From the NCBI RefSeq assembly GCF_022414535.1, contig NZ_JADWYM010000003.1:62001-126000 (forward strand): 64,000 nucleotides of DNA, written 5' to 3'. Both the position numbers and the translations under genes were made by a program. This DNA is from Streptomyces sp. MUM 2J (lineage in GTDB: Bacteria > Actinomycetota > Actinomycetes > Streptomycetales > Streptomycetaceae). The notes beneath the pieces are model-generated. The model was given only the letters and a program-made list of their open reading frames with translations, was not told where the DNA came from and made no database searches. Positions 1-7,897 of the stretch are shown in pieces (within the stretch, counting starts at the first letter, position 1; each line of letters begins with the position of its first letter).

Positions 1-828
1 GCGCTCGGCGCCGCGGTCGCGGTGGCGGTGGTGTGGGGGTACCAGGCCCTGTACCGGGAGAACGAGCAGCGCCGGCGTCTGATCGAGGAGCTGACCGCCA
101 CCCGCGCCGACCTGGCCGAGGCCCAGCACGCCGCCGGGGTGCTGGCCGAACGCGAACGGCTGGCCCGCGAGATCCACGACACCCTCGCCCAGGGGCTGTC
201 CAGCATCCAGCTCCTGCTGAGTGCCGCCGAGCGCACCCTGCCCGACAGCTCGGGAAACGCCGCCCGCTACGTCACCCAGGCCCGCCAGGCCGCCGCGGAC
301 AATCTCGTCGAGGCCCGCCGCTTCGTCGCCGCCCTCACACCGCCCGCGCTCGAGGGGACGACCCTCACGGACGCGCTGCGACGCCTGTGCGCCACGACCG
401 GCGCGCGGCACCGGATCACCGTCCGCTTCGGCGTGACCGGCACGGCCGTGCCCCTGCCGACGGCCGTCGAGGTGGCGCTGCTGCGTGTCGCCCAGTCCGC
501 TCTCGCGAACACCGTCCGCCACGCACACGCGACCAGCGCCGAGGTCACCCTGTGTCACCTCGGGGACCACGTCGCCCTGGACGTCGTCGATGACGGTGTC
601 GGCTTCGCCCCCGGCCGGCTCCCCGCTCCGGACCCCGAGAGCGGCGGCTTCGGGCTGGCGGCGATGCGCGCCCGGCTCCACGATCTGGGAGGTGCCCTGA
701 CCGTGCGGTCGTCCCCGGGCCAGGGCACGGCCCTCACCGCCCGGCTGCCCCTCGCGGCTTCCCCCGTGCCTCCTCTCGCCGCTCCCGCCGGCTCCCCTCA
801 CGCGAACGCCCCCGAGGACCGCCCGTGA
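1..828 (+). CDS. Sensor histidine kinase, NarL-family partner (5' end missing)
   Basis: The reading frame is open from the first base, so the gene starts before the window; a GTG at 22 is not a credible start because hydrophobic residues typical of the end of a transmembrane helix precede it. What remains is the cytoplasmic part: a short coiled linker, a HisKA_3 dimerisation/phosphoacceptor box (REIHDTLAQGL, phospho-His codon near 175), and a HATPase_c domain with DDGVGF and GGFGLAAMRARL glycine motifs. HisKA_3 kinases pair with LuxR-type response regulators, and one follows with a GTGA overlap, so the two are translationally coupled. The input domain is outside the window, so the signal is unknown. 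Confidence 0.93.
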   Translation, partial: ALGAAVAVAVVWGYQALYRENEQRRRLIEELTATRADLAEAQHAAGVLAERERLAREIHDTLAQGLSSIQLLLSAAERTLPDSSGNAARYVTQARQAAADNLVEARRFVAALTPPALEGTTLTDALRRLCATTGARHRITVRFGVTGTAVPLPTAVEVALLRVAQSALANTVRHAHATSAEVTLCHLGDHVALDVVDDGVGFAPGRLPAPDPESGGFGLAAMRARLHDLGGALTVRSSPGQGTALTARLPLAASPVPPLAAPAGSPHANAPEDRP

Positions 829-1460
829 CCGCGCCCCCCATCCGTCTCCTGCTCGCCGACGACCACCCCGTGGTGCGGGCCGGTCTGCGTGCCGTGCTGG
901 AGACCGAACCCGGCCTGGAGGTGGTGGCCGAGGCGGCCACCGCCGAGGACGCGGTCGCGCGTGCCGCCGGGGGCGACATCGACGTCGTGCTGATGGACCT
1001 GCAGTTCGGCAGGGGGATGAGCGGGGTGGAGGCCACGGCCGCGATCACCGCCCGCCCGGCCGCTCCACGGGTCGTCGTCGTCACCACCTACGACTCCGAC
1101 GCGGACACGCTGCCCGCGATCGAGGCGGGTGCCACCGGCTATCTCCTCAAGGACGCCCCGCCCGAGGACCTGGCCGCTGCCGTGCGCACCGCCGCCGCCG
1201 GCCGGACCGCCCTGGCCCCGGCGGTCGCCGACCGGCTCATGAACCGGCTGCGATCGCCCGGCACCGCCCTGACCCGGCGGGAGACCGAGGTCCTCGTCCT
1301 GGTGGCCGACGGCCTGTCCAACCAGGCCATCGGCCGGCGGCTCCACCTCACCGAGGGCACCGTCAAGTCCCATCTGGCCCGGGTCTACGCCAAGCTCGGC
1401 GTCGACTCCCGCACCGCCGCCGTCGCCGCCGCGACCGGCCTCGGTCTGATCCGCCGCTGA
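825..1460 (+). CDS. LuxR/NarL-family response regulator
   Basis: A 211-residue two-domain regulator. The receiver domain (about 5-125) has the acidic pair ADDH near the start, the phospho-acceptor Asp in VVLMDLQFG (about D58) and the conserved Lys in GYLLKD. The C-terminal LuxR helix-turn-helix (about 145-205) has LTRRETEVLVLVADGLSNQAIG and EGTVKSHLARVYAKLG type sequence. The GTG start overlaps the kinase stop. It is presumably the target of the upstream kinase. The nearby DevR-like boxes would fit a regulator of this family, but nothing here proves that link. Confidence 0.95.
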   Translation: MTAPPIRLLLADDHPVVRAGLRAVLETEPGLEVVAEAATAEDAVARAAGGDIDVVLMDLQFGRGMSGVEATAAITARPAAPRVVVVTTYDSDADTLPAIEAGATGYLLKDAPPEDLAAAVRTAAAGRTALAPAVADRLMNRLRSPGTALTRRETEVLVLVADGLSNQAIGRRLHLTEGTVKSHLARVYAKLGVDSRTAAVAAATGLGLIRR

Positions 1461-1720
1461 CGGGGGACCGTCGGACCGCCGCCCGTCACCCGCGGACCGT
1501 CACCCGGACGCGGGCGCACGGCGGACCACCCCGTGGCCGTGTCCGGTCACCGCGGCTTTGTCCGGTGCGCAGGAGGTTCCCGGGAGACGGGATGCCGTGG
1601 CACCGGCGTGCACAGGCGTCGCATCGGCGTCGTCATGGCGTACCGGGCTGAGGTCCGCTCCGTCGGAAGTGGCCGCTGACCTGCCGTCTCTCCGGGATCC
1701 GCGCTGGGTACGGCACCGCT

Positions 1721-4054
1721 TCAGGGAGCGAGCGAGAAGTAGTTCTCCTCCTCCTGGGTGAAGTGCAGCCGCAGCACCGTGTTCAGGCCGTAGAGGCAGG
1801 AGCGCAGGTCGTCGAGTTGCTCGGGTGCCAGTCCGCCCCCGGCGCGGGCCAGTTGCAGGTGGGTGGCGATGCGTCGGGACAGGCGCTCGATCTCGGTGTG
1901 GGCGCGGCTCATGGTGGCCGTGGCCTCGGGTCCGCCGAGGGTGGGGGCGAGGGCCGGGTAGAGCTGGTGCTCCTCGGCGTACTCGTGCGGCAGCAGCCGC
2001 TCCGTCAGCAGCCGGTGGGTCTCCTCGACCGCGGCCAGGGCGGTCGGGCCGGGGCTGCCGGAGAGGCGGTCGGCGGCGTCCCGGACCGCTTCGAGGACGT
2101 CCTGCAGATCGTCGTGCTCGGCGGCGAACCGGTGGACGAGGGCCTCGGCCGCCGGGGTGAGGGCCGGCCGCACGGCACGGTCGACACGCAGGGCGCGCAG
2201 GGCGTTGAGGATGACGGCGACGTCGATGCCCTCCTGGAGCAGCGCGCCGACGGCCGGTGGCAGCAGCCCCACGGCGGCGGCCGCCATGGCGGCCAGTGAC
2301 ATCAGCATGCCGCCCAGGGCGCTCTGCACCGCGATCCGCCGGGCGCGCTGGGCGATGGCCACGGCGTCGGCCAGGCGGTCCACACGGTCGGTGGTCAGGA
2401 CGATGTCGGCGGCCTCGGAGGAGGCGGTGGACCCACGCGCCCCCATGGCGACGCCGATGTCGGCCGCGGCGAGCGCCGGTGCGTCGTTGACACCGTCGCC
2501 GACCATCACGGTGACCGCACGCTCGCGTTCGGCGCGGACGGCGGCGACCTTGTCGGCGGGGCCGAGTTCGGCCCTCACGGCGTCGAGGCCGAGGACGGCG
2601 GCGACCTCCCGGGCGGGCGCGGCGCGGTCGCCGGTGAGCATCACGAGCCGCCGGATCCCCGCCGCCCGGAGGTGGCGCAGGGTGCGCGGGGCGTCGTGGC
2701 GCAGGGGGTCGCGCAGCAGAACGGCTCCGGCCGGGTTCCCGTCGACGGTGAGCCAGGCGACGGCCGCGCCGTCGAGGAGAGCGCGGTTGTCCACCGACGT
2801 GGCCCAGGCCGGCCGTGCGCCGTCCGGGGATCCGGGCCGGCCGACGGAGACCGGGTGCCCGTCCACCCGTCCGGAGACACCCCGGCCGGCTTCCTCGGTG
2901 ACGTCCTCCGGGATCGACAGCTCCAGCCCCCGCTCGCGGGCGGTGTCGACGATGGCGCGGGCCAGGACGTGGGGCGAGTACTGGTCGAGCGACGCGGCCA
3001 GGCGGAGGACCTCCGCGGGCCGGGTGTCGGGGGCGGCGGTGACGTCGAGGACACGGGGCCGGCCGCGGGTCAGGGTGCCGGTCTTGTCGAGCAGAAGGGT
3101 GCGGGCGCGCCCGAGGTTCTCCAGGGCGCCGCCGTCGCGGACGACCACACCGAGGCGGGAGGCGCGGGAGATGCCGGAGACGACGGCGACCGGCGCGGCG
3201 AGCAGCAGGGGGCAGGGCGTGGCGACGACGAGGACGGCGACGGCACGTACCGCGGAGCCGCTGAGCAGCCACGCCAGTCCCGCCACCGCCAGGGCCACCG
3301 GCAGGAACCAGGCCGCGTACCGGTCGGCCAGCCGGACGACGGGCGCGGACTCGGCCCCCGCCTGCCGGGCCAGCCGCACGATCGCGGCGTAGGTGCTGTC
3401 GCGCTCGGTGGCGTCGGCACGCAGTTCGAAGGCGGCACCGGCGTTGACCGCGCCGCTGCGCACCCGTTCGCCGCGGCTCCGCTCGGCCTGGAGGGGCTCG
3501 CCGGTGAGCACCGACTCGTCGAGGACGGCGGCGGCGCTCTCGACGCGGCCGTCGACGGGCACGACTTCGCCGGTGCCGACGACGAGCAGGTCGCCGACGA
3601 CGACCTCGTCCAGCGGGACCGTGGAGACATCGGTGTCCGTGCGGCGGCGCGCCGAGCGCGGCGCGTGTTCCAGCAGGGCCCGCAGATCGTGGGAGGCGCG
3701 CCGGCGGGCCGCGGCCTCCAGGGTGCGGCCGGTGGCGAGCATGAGCGCGATCAGGGCACCGGCCAGGTACTCGCCGACGGCCAGTGTCCCGCCGAGGGCG
3801 AGCACGGCGATGAGGTCCACACCCGCGTGCCCGTGCCGCAGGGCGGCCAGCACCCACCCCACCGCGGGCACGACGGCGGACACGGTGCCCAGCGCCCAGA
3901 ACAGGTCCGCCGGGCCGGGGGCGCCGAGGAGCCAGGCGGCGACACCGGCGGTGAGGGCTGCCGCCGTGACGGCCAGGAGCACCGTTTCGAGCCGCGGGGA
4001 GGCGCCCTCGGCGGCCGGGCGGCGCAGCCGCTCGCGGAGGGGTGTGTGGTCCAT
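1721..4054 (-). CDS. P1B-type metal ATPase with C-terminal hemerythrin domain
   Basis: A 777-residue fusion. The N-terminal 620 residues are a heavy-metal P-type ATPase: actuator loop TGEP (about 184-187), metal-site motif TPCP in a membrane helix (279-282), phosphorylation motif DKTGT (323-327), hinge GDGVND (519-524), and QEGID followed by NALR in the last helix (about 607-620). TPCP plus QEGxD is the P1B-5 signature; this subgroup is linked to Ni/Co/Fe export. No N-terminal metal-binding domain is present. Residues about 635-777 form a hemerythrin (HHE) domain with His at about 641, 647, 690, 696, 719 and 764 plus HxxxE-type acidic ligands. Start 4054 was chosen for its GAGGT ribosome site; an ATG at 4120 lacks one. 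The likely role is oxygen- or redox-sensing metal efflux. Confidence 0.93.
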   Translation of the reverse strand: MDHTPLRERLRRPAAEGASPRLETVLLAVTAAALTAGVAAWLLGAPGPADLFWALGTVSAVVPAVGWVLAALRHGHAGVDLIAVLALGGTLAVGEYLAGALIALMLATGRTLEAAARRRASHDLRALLEHAPRSARRRTDTDVSTVPLDEVVVGDLLVVGTGEVVPVDGRVESAAAVLDESVLTGEPLQAERSRGERVRSGAVNAGAAFELRADATERDSTYAAIVRLARQAGAESAPVVRLADRYAAWFLPVALAVAGLAWLLSGSAVRAVAVLVVATPCPLLLAAPVAVVSGISRASRLGVVVRDGGALENLGRARTLLLDKTGTLTRGRPRVLDVTAAPDTRPAEVLRLAASLDQYSPHVLARAIVDTARERGLELSIPEDVTEEAGRGVSGRVDGHPVSVGRPGSPDGARPAWATSVDNRALLDGAAVAWLTVDGNPAGAVLLRDPLRHDAPRTLRHLRAAGIRRLVMLTGDRAAPAREVAAVLGLDAVRAELGPADKVAAVRAERERAVTVMVGDGVNDAPALAAADIGVAMGARGSTASSEAADIVLTTDRVDRLADAVAIAQRARRIAVQSALGGMLMSLAAMAAAAVGLLPPAVGALLQEGIDVAVILNALRALRVDRAVRPALTPAAEALVHRFAAEHDDLQDVLEAVRDAADRLSGSPGPTALAAVEETHRLLTERLLPHEYAEEHQLYPALAPTLGGPEATATMSRAHTEIERLSRRIATHLQLARAGGGLAPEQLDDLRSCLYGLNTVLRLHFTQEEENYFSLAP

Positions 4055-4151
4055 GGCGTACCTCGGTCCGTCCGGGCAGCGGCCGGGCCGGCTCCCGTCC
4101 GTCGCCTCCCCCTCCATCACAACGCGCGCGACCGGTCCGGCGGCAGGGGAC

Positions 4152-4176
4152 GTCCGGCCCTGCTCCAGGGCCGGAC
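4152..4176 (-). terminator. Strong hairpin after the electron-transfer operon
   Basis: A perfect 10-bp inverted repeat (GTCCGGCCCT / AGGGCCGGAC) with a 5-base loop lies 23 bases past the ferredoxin stop and 98 bases before the ATPase start, both on the minus strand. There is no U-tract, as is usual for Streptomyces terminators. It probably ends the upstream operon and separates it from the ATPase gene. Confidence 0.6.
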
Positions 4177-4198
4177 AGCCGGTGCGGTCACGGCGGGT

Positions 4199-4432
4199 TC
4201 ACCCGGGGTGACGCCGGGTGCCGTCGAGGTGCAGGGCCAGGCGCGGGCAGGCGGCGACCGCCCGGCGGGCGTGGGCACGGAGCCGACCGGGCACGGCCGG
4301 GTCCGCGACGACGGGGTAGCCCCACTCGTCCAGGGCGATCAGTTCGGGGAGCAGTTCTGCGCACAGGCCCCGGCCGGTACAGGCGATGCGGTCGACGCGC
4401 AGGGTGCGGGGGCCGTTGCGGATGCGGGTCAT
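4199..4432 (-). CDS. Small ferredoxin, 3Fe-4S type
   Basis: A 77-residue acidic ferredoxin. The ligand pattern is C-T-G-R-G-L-C near residue 18 and a single CP near residue 62, which is the three-cysteine layout of actinobacterial [3Fe-4S] ferredoxins. The ATG at 4432 overlaps the stop of the NuoF-like gene by four bases (ATGA) and has GGAG about eight bases upstream, so it is preferred over the ATG at 4438. As the last gene of the five-gene overlapping set it probably supplies or accepts electrons for the NuoF-like protein, for example from NAD(P)H toward the membrane haem protein. Confidence 0.88.
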   Translation of the reverse strand: MTRIRNGPRTLRVDRIACTGRGLCAELLPELIALDEWGYPVVADPAVPGRLRAHARRAVAACPRLALHLDGTRRHPG

Positions 4433-5772
4433 CGCCATGTCTCCGGTGGTGTGGCGGGTGGTACGGGGATCCGGGGTGGCCGGTGGGCCGCGGGGCAGGC
4501 GCCGCGGGTGAGGTGCCGGCCGACGTCCCCGGCGAAGGTCCGCAGCGCGGAGGCGGCGAGGCGGGCGGCGCCGTCCGGGTGGCGGCAGGCACCGCGCTCC
4601 GGCAGCAGGGCGGTCCGGCGGTGCAGCCGGGACGCCAGCTCCGGGTCGGCCCGTCCGGCGGCCAGCGTGGTGAAGTCCCCGGCCACGGCGGGCAGCCCGA
4701 ACCGGCAGGGACCGCACTGCCGGGCTCCTTGGGCGGCCAGGTAGGAGAGCATGCGGGCCGTCTCACGCGGCCCGCAGGCCGAGGCGGGCAGCGCGACGAG
4801 CACGCCCGCGCCCGGTGCGGCGCCCAGCGGGGCCAGGTCGTGCCGGGTGAAGGGGGTCGGCAGGTGCTCCGCCGGCAGCCAGGTCCCGGCGAAGCCCCCG
4901 ATCAGGACCGCCTGCAACGGCTCGGTGGGCCCGCCGGCGCGGTCGAGGACGGTGTCGATCGGCGTGCCGAGCGCGACCTCCAGGACGGCCGGGGCGGTGA
5001 CGGCGCCGGAGACGGTGACGAGTGTGGTGCCGGGCTCCCCGGGGGTGCCGGCCTGCCGGAACCAGGCGGGTCCGTACCGTGCGACCAGGGCGAGATGGGC
5101 GAGGGTCTCGGCGTTGTGGAGGAGGGTGGGGCGCCCGGCGACGCCGTGGTCGTGAAGGTGCGGCGTGCTGCCGCGGGGGCGGGCCGGCCCCCCGCCGAGC
5201 CAGCGGGCCAGGGCGGTCGACTCGCTGGAGACATAGGCGTGCGGGAGGGCGTGCAGACGCACCCGCACCGGATCGAGGCGGGCGTGCACCCGTTCCTCGA
5301 CGGCCGCGCCCAGCCGCTGGAACTGGGCGTGACGGAGGCGGGGCAGGCACACGTGGACCGTGTCGGCGCCCACCGCGCTCGCGGCGATGACGGCACCGTC
5401 GAGGACGAGGTGGGGTGCGACGGCGAGCAGGAACTGGTCCTTGCGACTGGCGGGCTCGCTCTCCATGGCGTTGACGACGACCAGGGCGCGGCCACGGGCG
5501 GCCGCGACGGCGCGCAGCTTGCGCGCCGTGGGGAATCCGGCGCCGCCGCGCCCGGTGAGACCGGCCGCCTCGACCGCGTCCGCCAGGTCCGCCGCCGTGG
5601 TGGAGCCGGCCCGTGCGGCCACCGGGGGCGGCCCGTGCTGCCGCAGGTGGCCGGCCAGGTCGGCGGGGCGGCCGGTCTCCCGCCACCCTGCCAGCAGCCG
5701 GTCCGCGGCGGGATCCTCGTCTCCGGCCGTGGTGCCGTACGGCGCGAGGGGCTCCGGGGTCCGGCCGTTCAC
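4429..5772 (-). CDS. NuoF-like FMN/Fe-S flavoprotein with SLBB domain
   Basis: A 447-residue protein related to the 51-kDa subunit of complex I (NuoF/Nqo1) and to RnfC-type SLBB proteins. The FMN-binding glycine motif GRGGAGF is at 74-80 and the NADH-contacting ESEP at 104-107. An SLBB domain lies at about 250-300. The C-terminal Fe-S helical domain has C353, C356 and C396, but the position of the first ligand of the usual CGxCxPC motif is Ala here (AxxCGPC). It starts with GTG and overlaps the preceding stop by four bases. No NuoE or NuoG partner is nearby, so it probably acts as a stand-alone NAD(P)H dehydrogenase or ferredoxin-linked flavoprotein in this operon. Confidence 0.88.
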   Translation of the reverse strand: MNGRTPEPLAPYGTTAGDEDPAADRLLAGWRETGRPADLAGHLRQHGPPPVAARAGSTTAADLADAVEAAGLTGRGGAGFPTARKLRAVAAARGRALVVVNAMESEPASRKDQFLLAVAPHLVLDGAVIAASAVGADTVHVCLPRLRHAQFQRLGAAVEERVHARLDPVRVRLHALPHAYVSSESTALARWLGGGPARPRGSTPHLHDHGVAGRPTLLHNAETLAHLALVARYGPAWFRQAGTPGEPGTTLVTVSGAVTAPAVLEVALGTPIDTVLDRAGGPTEPLQAVLIGGFAGTWLPAEHLPTPFTRHDLAPLGAAPGAGVLVALPASACGPRETARMLSYLAAQGARQCGPCRFGLPAVAGDFTTLAAGRADPELASRLHRRTALLPERGACRHPDGAARLAASALRTFAGDVGRHLTRGACPAAHRPPRIPVPPATPPETWR

Positions 5773-6455
5773 CGTCCGCCTCCGAGCGTGATCGCCGCGG
5801 CGGCGGCGCGGTGGGCCCAGCCGGGTTGCAGCGGCCCGCCGGCCAGGAACACGGTCAGCAGCACCGGGACGGCGCCGGCGGACAGGGCCGCCAGCAGGCG
5901 TCCGGTGACCCGGCCCGGACCGGCCCTGGCGAGCCGCCACCACACGGCGGCCACCACCGCGGCCAGGCACCCGGCGTACAGCCACAGCTGGAGCGGGAGC
6001 CGGGTGTCGGTGCCGGTCCCGACGGCGTGGAAGAGGGCGAGCGGCCACGCCGCGTACGCCGTCCGGTGCACCGCCTTCCAGCGCCGCCCTCCCAGCCGCA
6101 GCCGCAGCGCGCTGGTCGCCAGCACCGCCAGCAGCAGATCGAACCCGGCGGTGCCCAGGCCGAGCCAGAGCGGACGGTACGACGCCCCGAACGGCAGCAC
6201 GGCCGCCGCCCAGCCCAGGTGGACGAACGGGTCGAGCAGCACGGTCGCCACGTGCAGGGCGAGGAAGGCCAGGGTGAGCAGGGACAGGTTGCGGTGGAGC
6301 AGGCCGATCTCGAAGCGGCCGATCCGGCGGGGCGCGGCCCGTCCGCCGGAGGCGATGCCGAGCACCACGGTGGCGGTGAGCAGGATCAGCGCGAGGGTCC
6401 CACCGGCGCGGCCGGCGTACCACAGGGGGCTGCCGTTCAGGGCGAGGGGCGTCAT
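5769..6455 (-). CDS. Ferric-reductase-like transmembrane haem protein (MsrQ-like)
   Basis: A 228-residue integral membrane protein with about six hydrophobic segments. Two His pairs, H54/H68 and H130/H143, have the 13-14 residue spacing typical of haem-b ligation in the ferric reductase/NOX/MsrQ superfamily. It lacks the cytoplasmic FAD/NAD(P) domains of full ferric reductases, and the separate NuoF-like and ferredoxin genes could replace them. ATGA overlap with apbE upstream and GTGA overlap downstream indicate tight coupling. The likely role is transmembrane electron transfer to a flavinylated outer-face partner. Confidence 0.88.
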   Translation of the reverse strand: MTPLALNGSPLWYAGRAGGTLALILLTATVVLGIASGGRAAPRRIGRFEIGLLHRNLSLLTLAFLALHVATVLLDPFVHLGWAAAVLPFGASYRPLWLGLGTAGFDLLLAVLATSALRLRLGGRRWKAVHRTAYAAWPLALFHAVGTGTDTRLPLQLWLYAGCLAAVVAAVWWRLARAGPGRVTGRLLAALSAGAVPVLLTVFLAGGPLQPGWAHRAAAAAITLGGGR

Positions 6456-7429
6456 CGCGGTCCTCCGGGGGCGGGGGCGGGGGCGGGGGCTCGGGTGTCG
6501 GCCGGCCAGCCCGCGAGCCTGACGACGGTGCCGTCGAGGCCGGTCAGCCGCGCGGGCAGGGCGGTATCGCGCAGCCAGGGCACGGCCCGGTCGCCGAACA
6601 CGACCGCTGCCGTGCTGGCGGTGTTGGCGTCCACGCAGCTGGCGGCCGCGACGGTGACGGTGCGCCAGACGGACGGGGCGGGCTCCCCGCTGGCCGGGTC
6701 GACGATGTGGTGCAGGGTGCGTCCGCCGCGCCGCCAGGTGCGCGCCCGGACGCCGGAGGTGGCCAGGGCTCCACTGGTCACGGCGACGGCGGGTCCCGGC
6801 CGGGTGCCGGGCCGTGCGTGGTCGTCGGCGAGTGAGATCCGCCAGCCCCCTTCCGGTGGTGGCCCGGCGACCGCCAGGTCGCCGCCGAGGCTGACCAGGA
6901 CACCGCTGCCGGTGGTGGCGGCAGCGCGGCGGGCGGCGCGGTCGGCGGCCAGGGCCTTGGCGGTGGCGCCCAGGTCGAGGCGGGTGTGCGGGGGCAGCCG
7001 CAGTCTGCGGGTACGCGGATCGAAGTCGATCCGCTGCCAGCCGGGCGCCGGGCTGCCCACGGGCACGGGGCGGGCGTCCTCGGGGCGGACGGAGGCGAAG
7101 GTGCGGTCGTAGCCGAGCGCGATGACGGCGTTGCCCACCGTCGGATCGACGGCTCCGCCGGTGAGCCGTGCGGCCCGCAGGGCGGCATGCAGGGCCTCCG
7201 CGAAGCGGGCGCTGACCGTCGTCGAGACGCCCGCGCCGAGGTTGACGCGGGTGAGTTCCGAGTCGGGGCGGAAGCGGCTGCAGGTGAGGTCGGCGGCGGC
7301 CAGTTCGGCCCGGAGCAGGGACGTGGCGGCGGGCAGGGTGTCCGGGGCGGTGACGAGGAGGTCGGCGGTGGTGCCCAGGGCCGGGAAGACGACCCGGGCG
7401 GGCGGGGGTGCCGGGGCGCGGGCGGTCAT
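6452..7429 (-). CDS. apbE: FAD:protein FMN transferase (ApbE family)
   Basis: A 325-residue ApbE homologue. The Mg-dependent enzyme moves FMN from FAD onto a Thr or Ser of a target protein, normally outside the cytoplasm. Family features seen are CSRFRPDSEL near the N-terminus, DLGATAKALAADRA in the middle, SLGGDLAV, HHIVDPASGEP, and a late Asp/Thr metal site (ASCVDANTAST). No signal peptide or lipobox is evident. Its ATG overlaps the stop of the small membrane protein gene (ATGA), which makes that protein the prime candidate substrate. Confidence 0.93.
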   Translation of the reverse strand: MTARAPAPPPARVVFPALGTTADLLVTAPDTLPAATSLLRAELAAADLTCSRFRPDSELTRVNLGAGVSTTVSARFAEALHAALRAARLTGGAVDPTVGNAVIALGYDRTFASVRPEDARPVPVGSPAPGWQRIDFDPRTRRLRLPPHTRLDLGATAKALAADRAARRAAATTGSGVLVSLGGDLAVAGPPPEGGWRISLADDHARPGTRPGPAVAVTSGALATSGVRARTWRRGGRTLHHIVDPASGEPAPSVWRTVTVAAASCVDANTASTAAVVFGDRAVPWLRDTALPARLTGLDGTVVRLAGWPADTRAPAPAPAPGGPR

Positions 7430-7806
7430 GACGCGCCCGTCGTGGTGTGCGGTTGCTGCGCGGTGGGGGCGGGGGGCTGGGCCGGGGGCCGGGGCGCCGC
7501 CGGTGCCGCGGGGGTGGCGCCGCCGCCGTCGTCCTCGCCCGGTCCGCCGTGCCCGCTGTCGTCGTCGGCCGCGGTGGTGGCGGGGGACGCCGCCGGTTGC
7601 CGCGCCGGTGGCGACGGCGGTGCGGGGGCGGCCGAACCGCCCGGCAGGAGGTGGGTGTACAGGCCGCCGAGGGCGGCGGCGCCGGCCGCGGCGGTGACGG
7701 TGATCCACCGGGTCAGCCGGCGGCTGCGGCGCAGGCCGCGTTCGCGTGCGTGCGCGGAGGGCGCCGGGGGGACGATCGGGTCGAAGTCGGGGGGCGGGAA
7801 GGTCAT
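7426..7806 (-). CDS. Small single-pass membrane protein ending in a possible flavinylation motif
   Basis: A 126-residue protein I do not recognise. A Pro-rich, basic cytoplasmic N-terminus (1-33) leads into one transmembrane segment (about 34-53), followed by an exported Pro/Ala/Gly-rich low-complexity tail. The last six residues are TTTGAS, which resembles the [ST]GA[ST] core of ApbE flavinylation sites. Comparable Streptomyces operons usually carry an FMN-binding-domain protein at this place; no such folded domain is visible here. It has AGGAG about seven bases before ATG 7806, and its stop overlaps apbE. It may be a minimal FMN carrier tethered to the membrane, or a shortened relic of an FMN-binding protein. 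Confidence 0.75.
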   Translation of the reverse strand: MTFPPPDFDPIVPPAPSAHARERGLRRSRRLTRWITVTAAAGAAALGGLYTHLLPGGSAAPAPPSPPARQPAASPATTAADDDSGHGGPGEDDGGGATPAAPAAPRPPAQPPAPTAQQPHTTTGAS

Positions 7807-7897
7807 GGCAGCGCTCCTGGTGGACGTGCGGCCCGGATCGGCTGCGTGCACTCTCCAGCCTGTGCCCGTGCTGCTCAGGAACCAGCTCACGTCTTCT

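Noticed and set aside
4055..4120. N-terminal extension of the metal ATPase from ATG 4120
   Set aside because: No ribosome site precedes it, and the 22 extra residues are not family-like; ATG 4054 has GAGGT.
2157..6522. Long plus-strand reading frames across the ATPase and electron-transfer operon
   Set aside because: They are opposite to well-supported genes, Arg/Pro/Gly-rich and without domains; high GC at third positions keeps shadow frames open.
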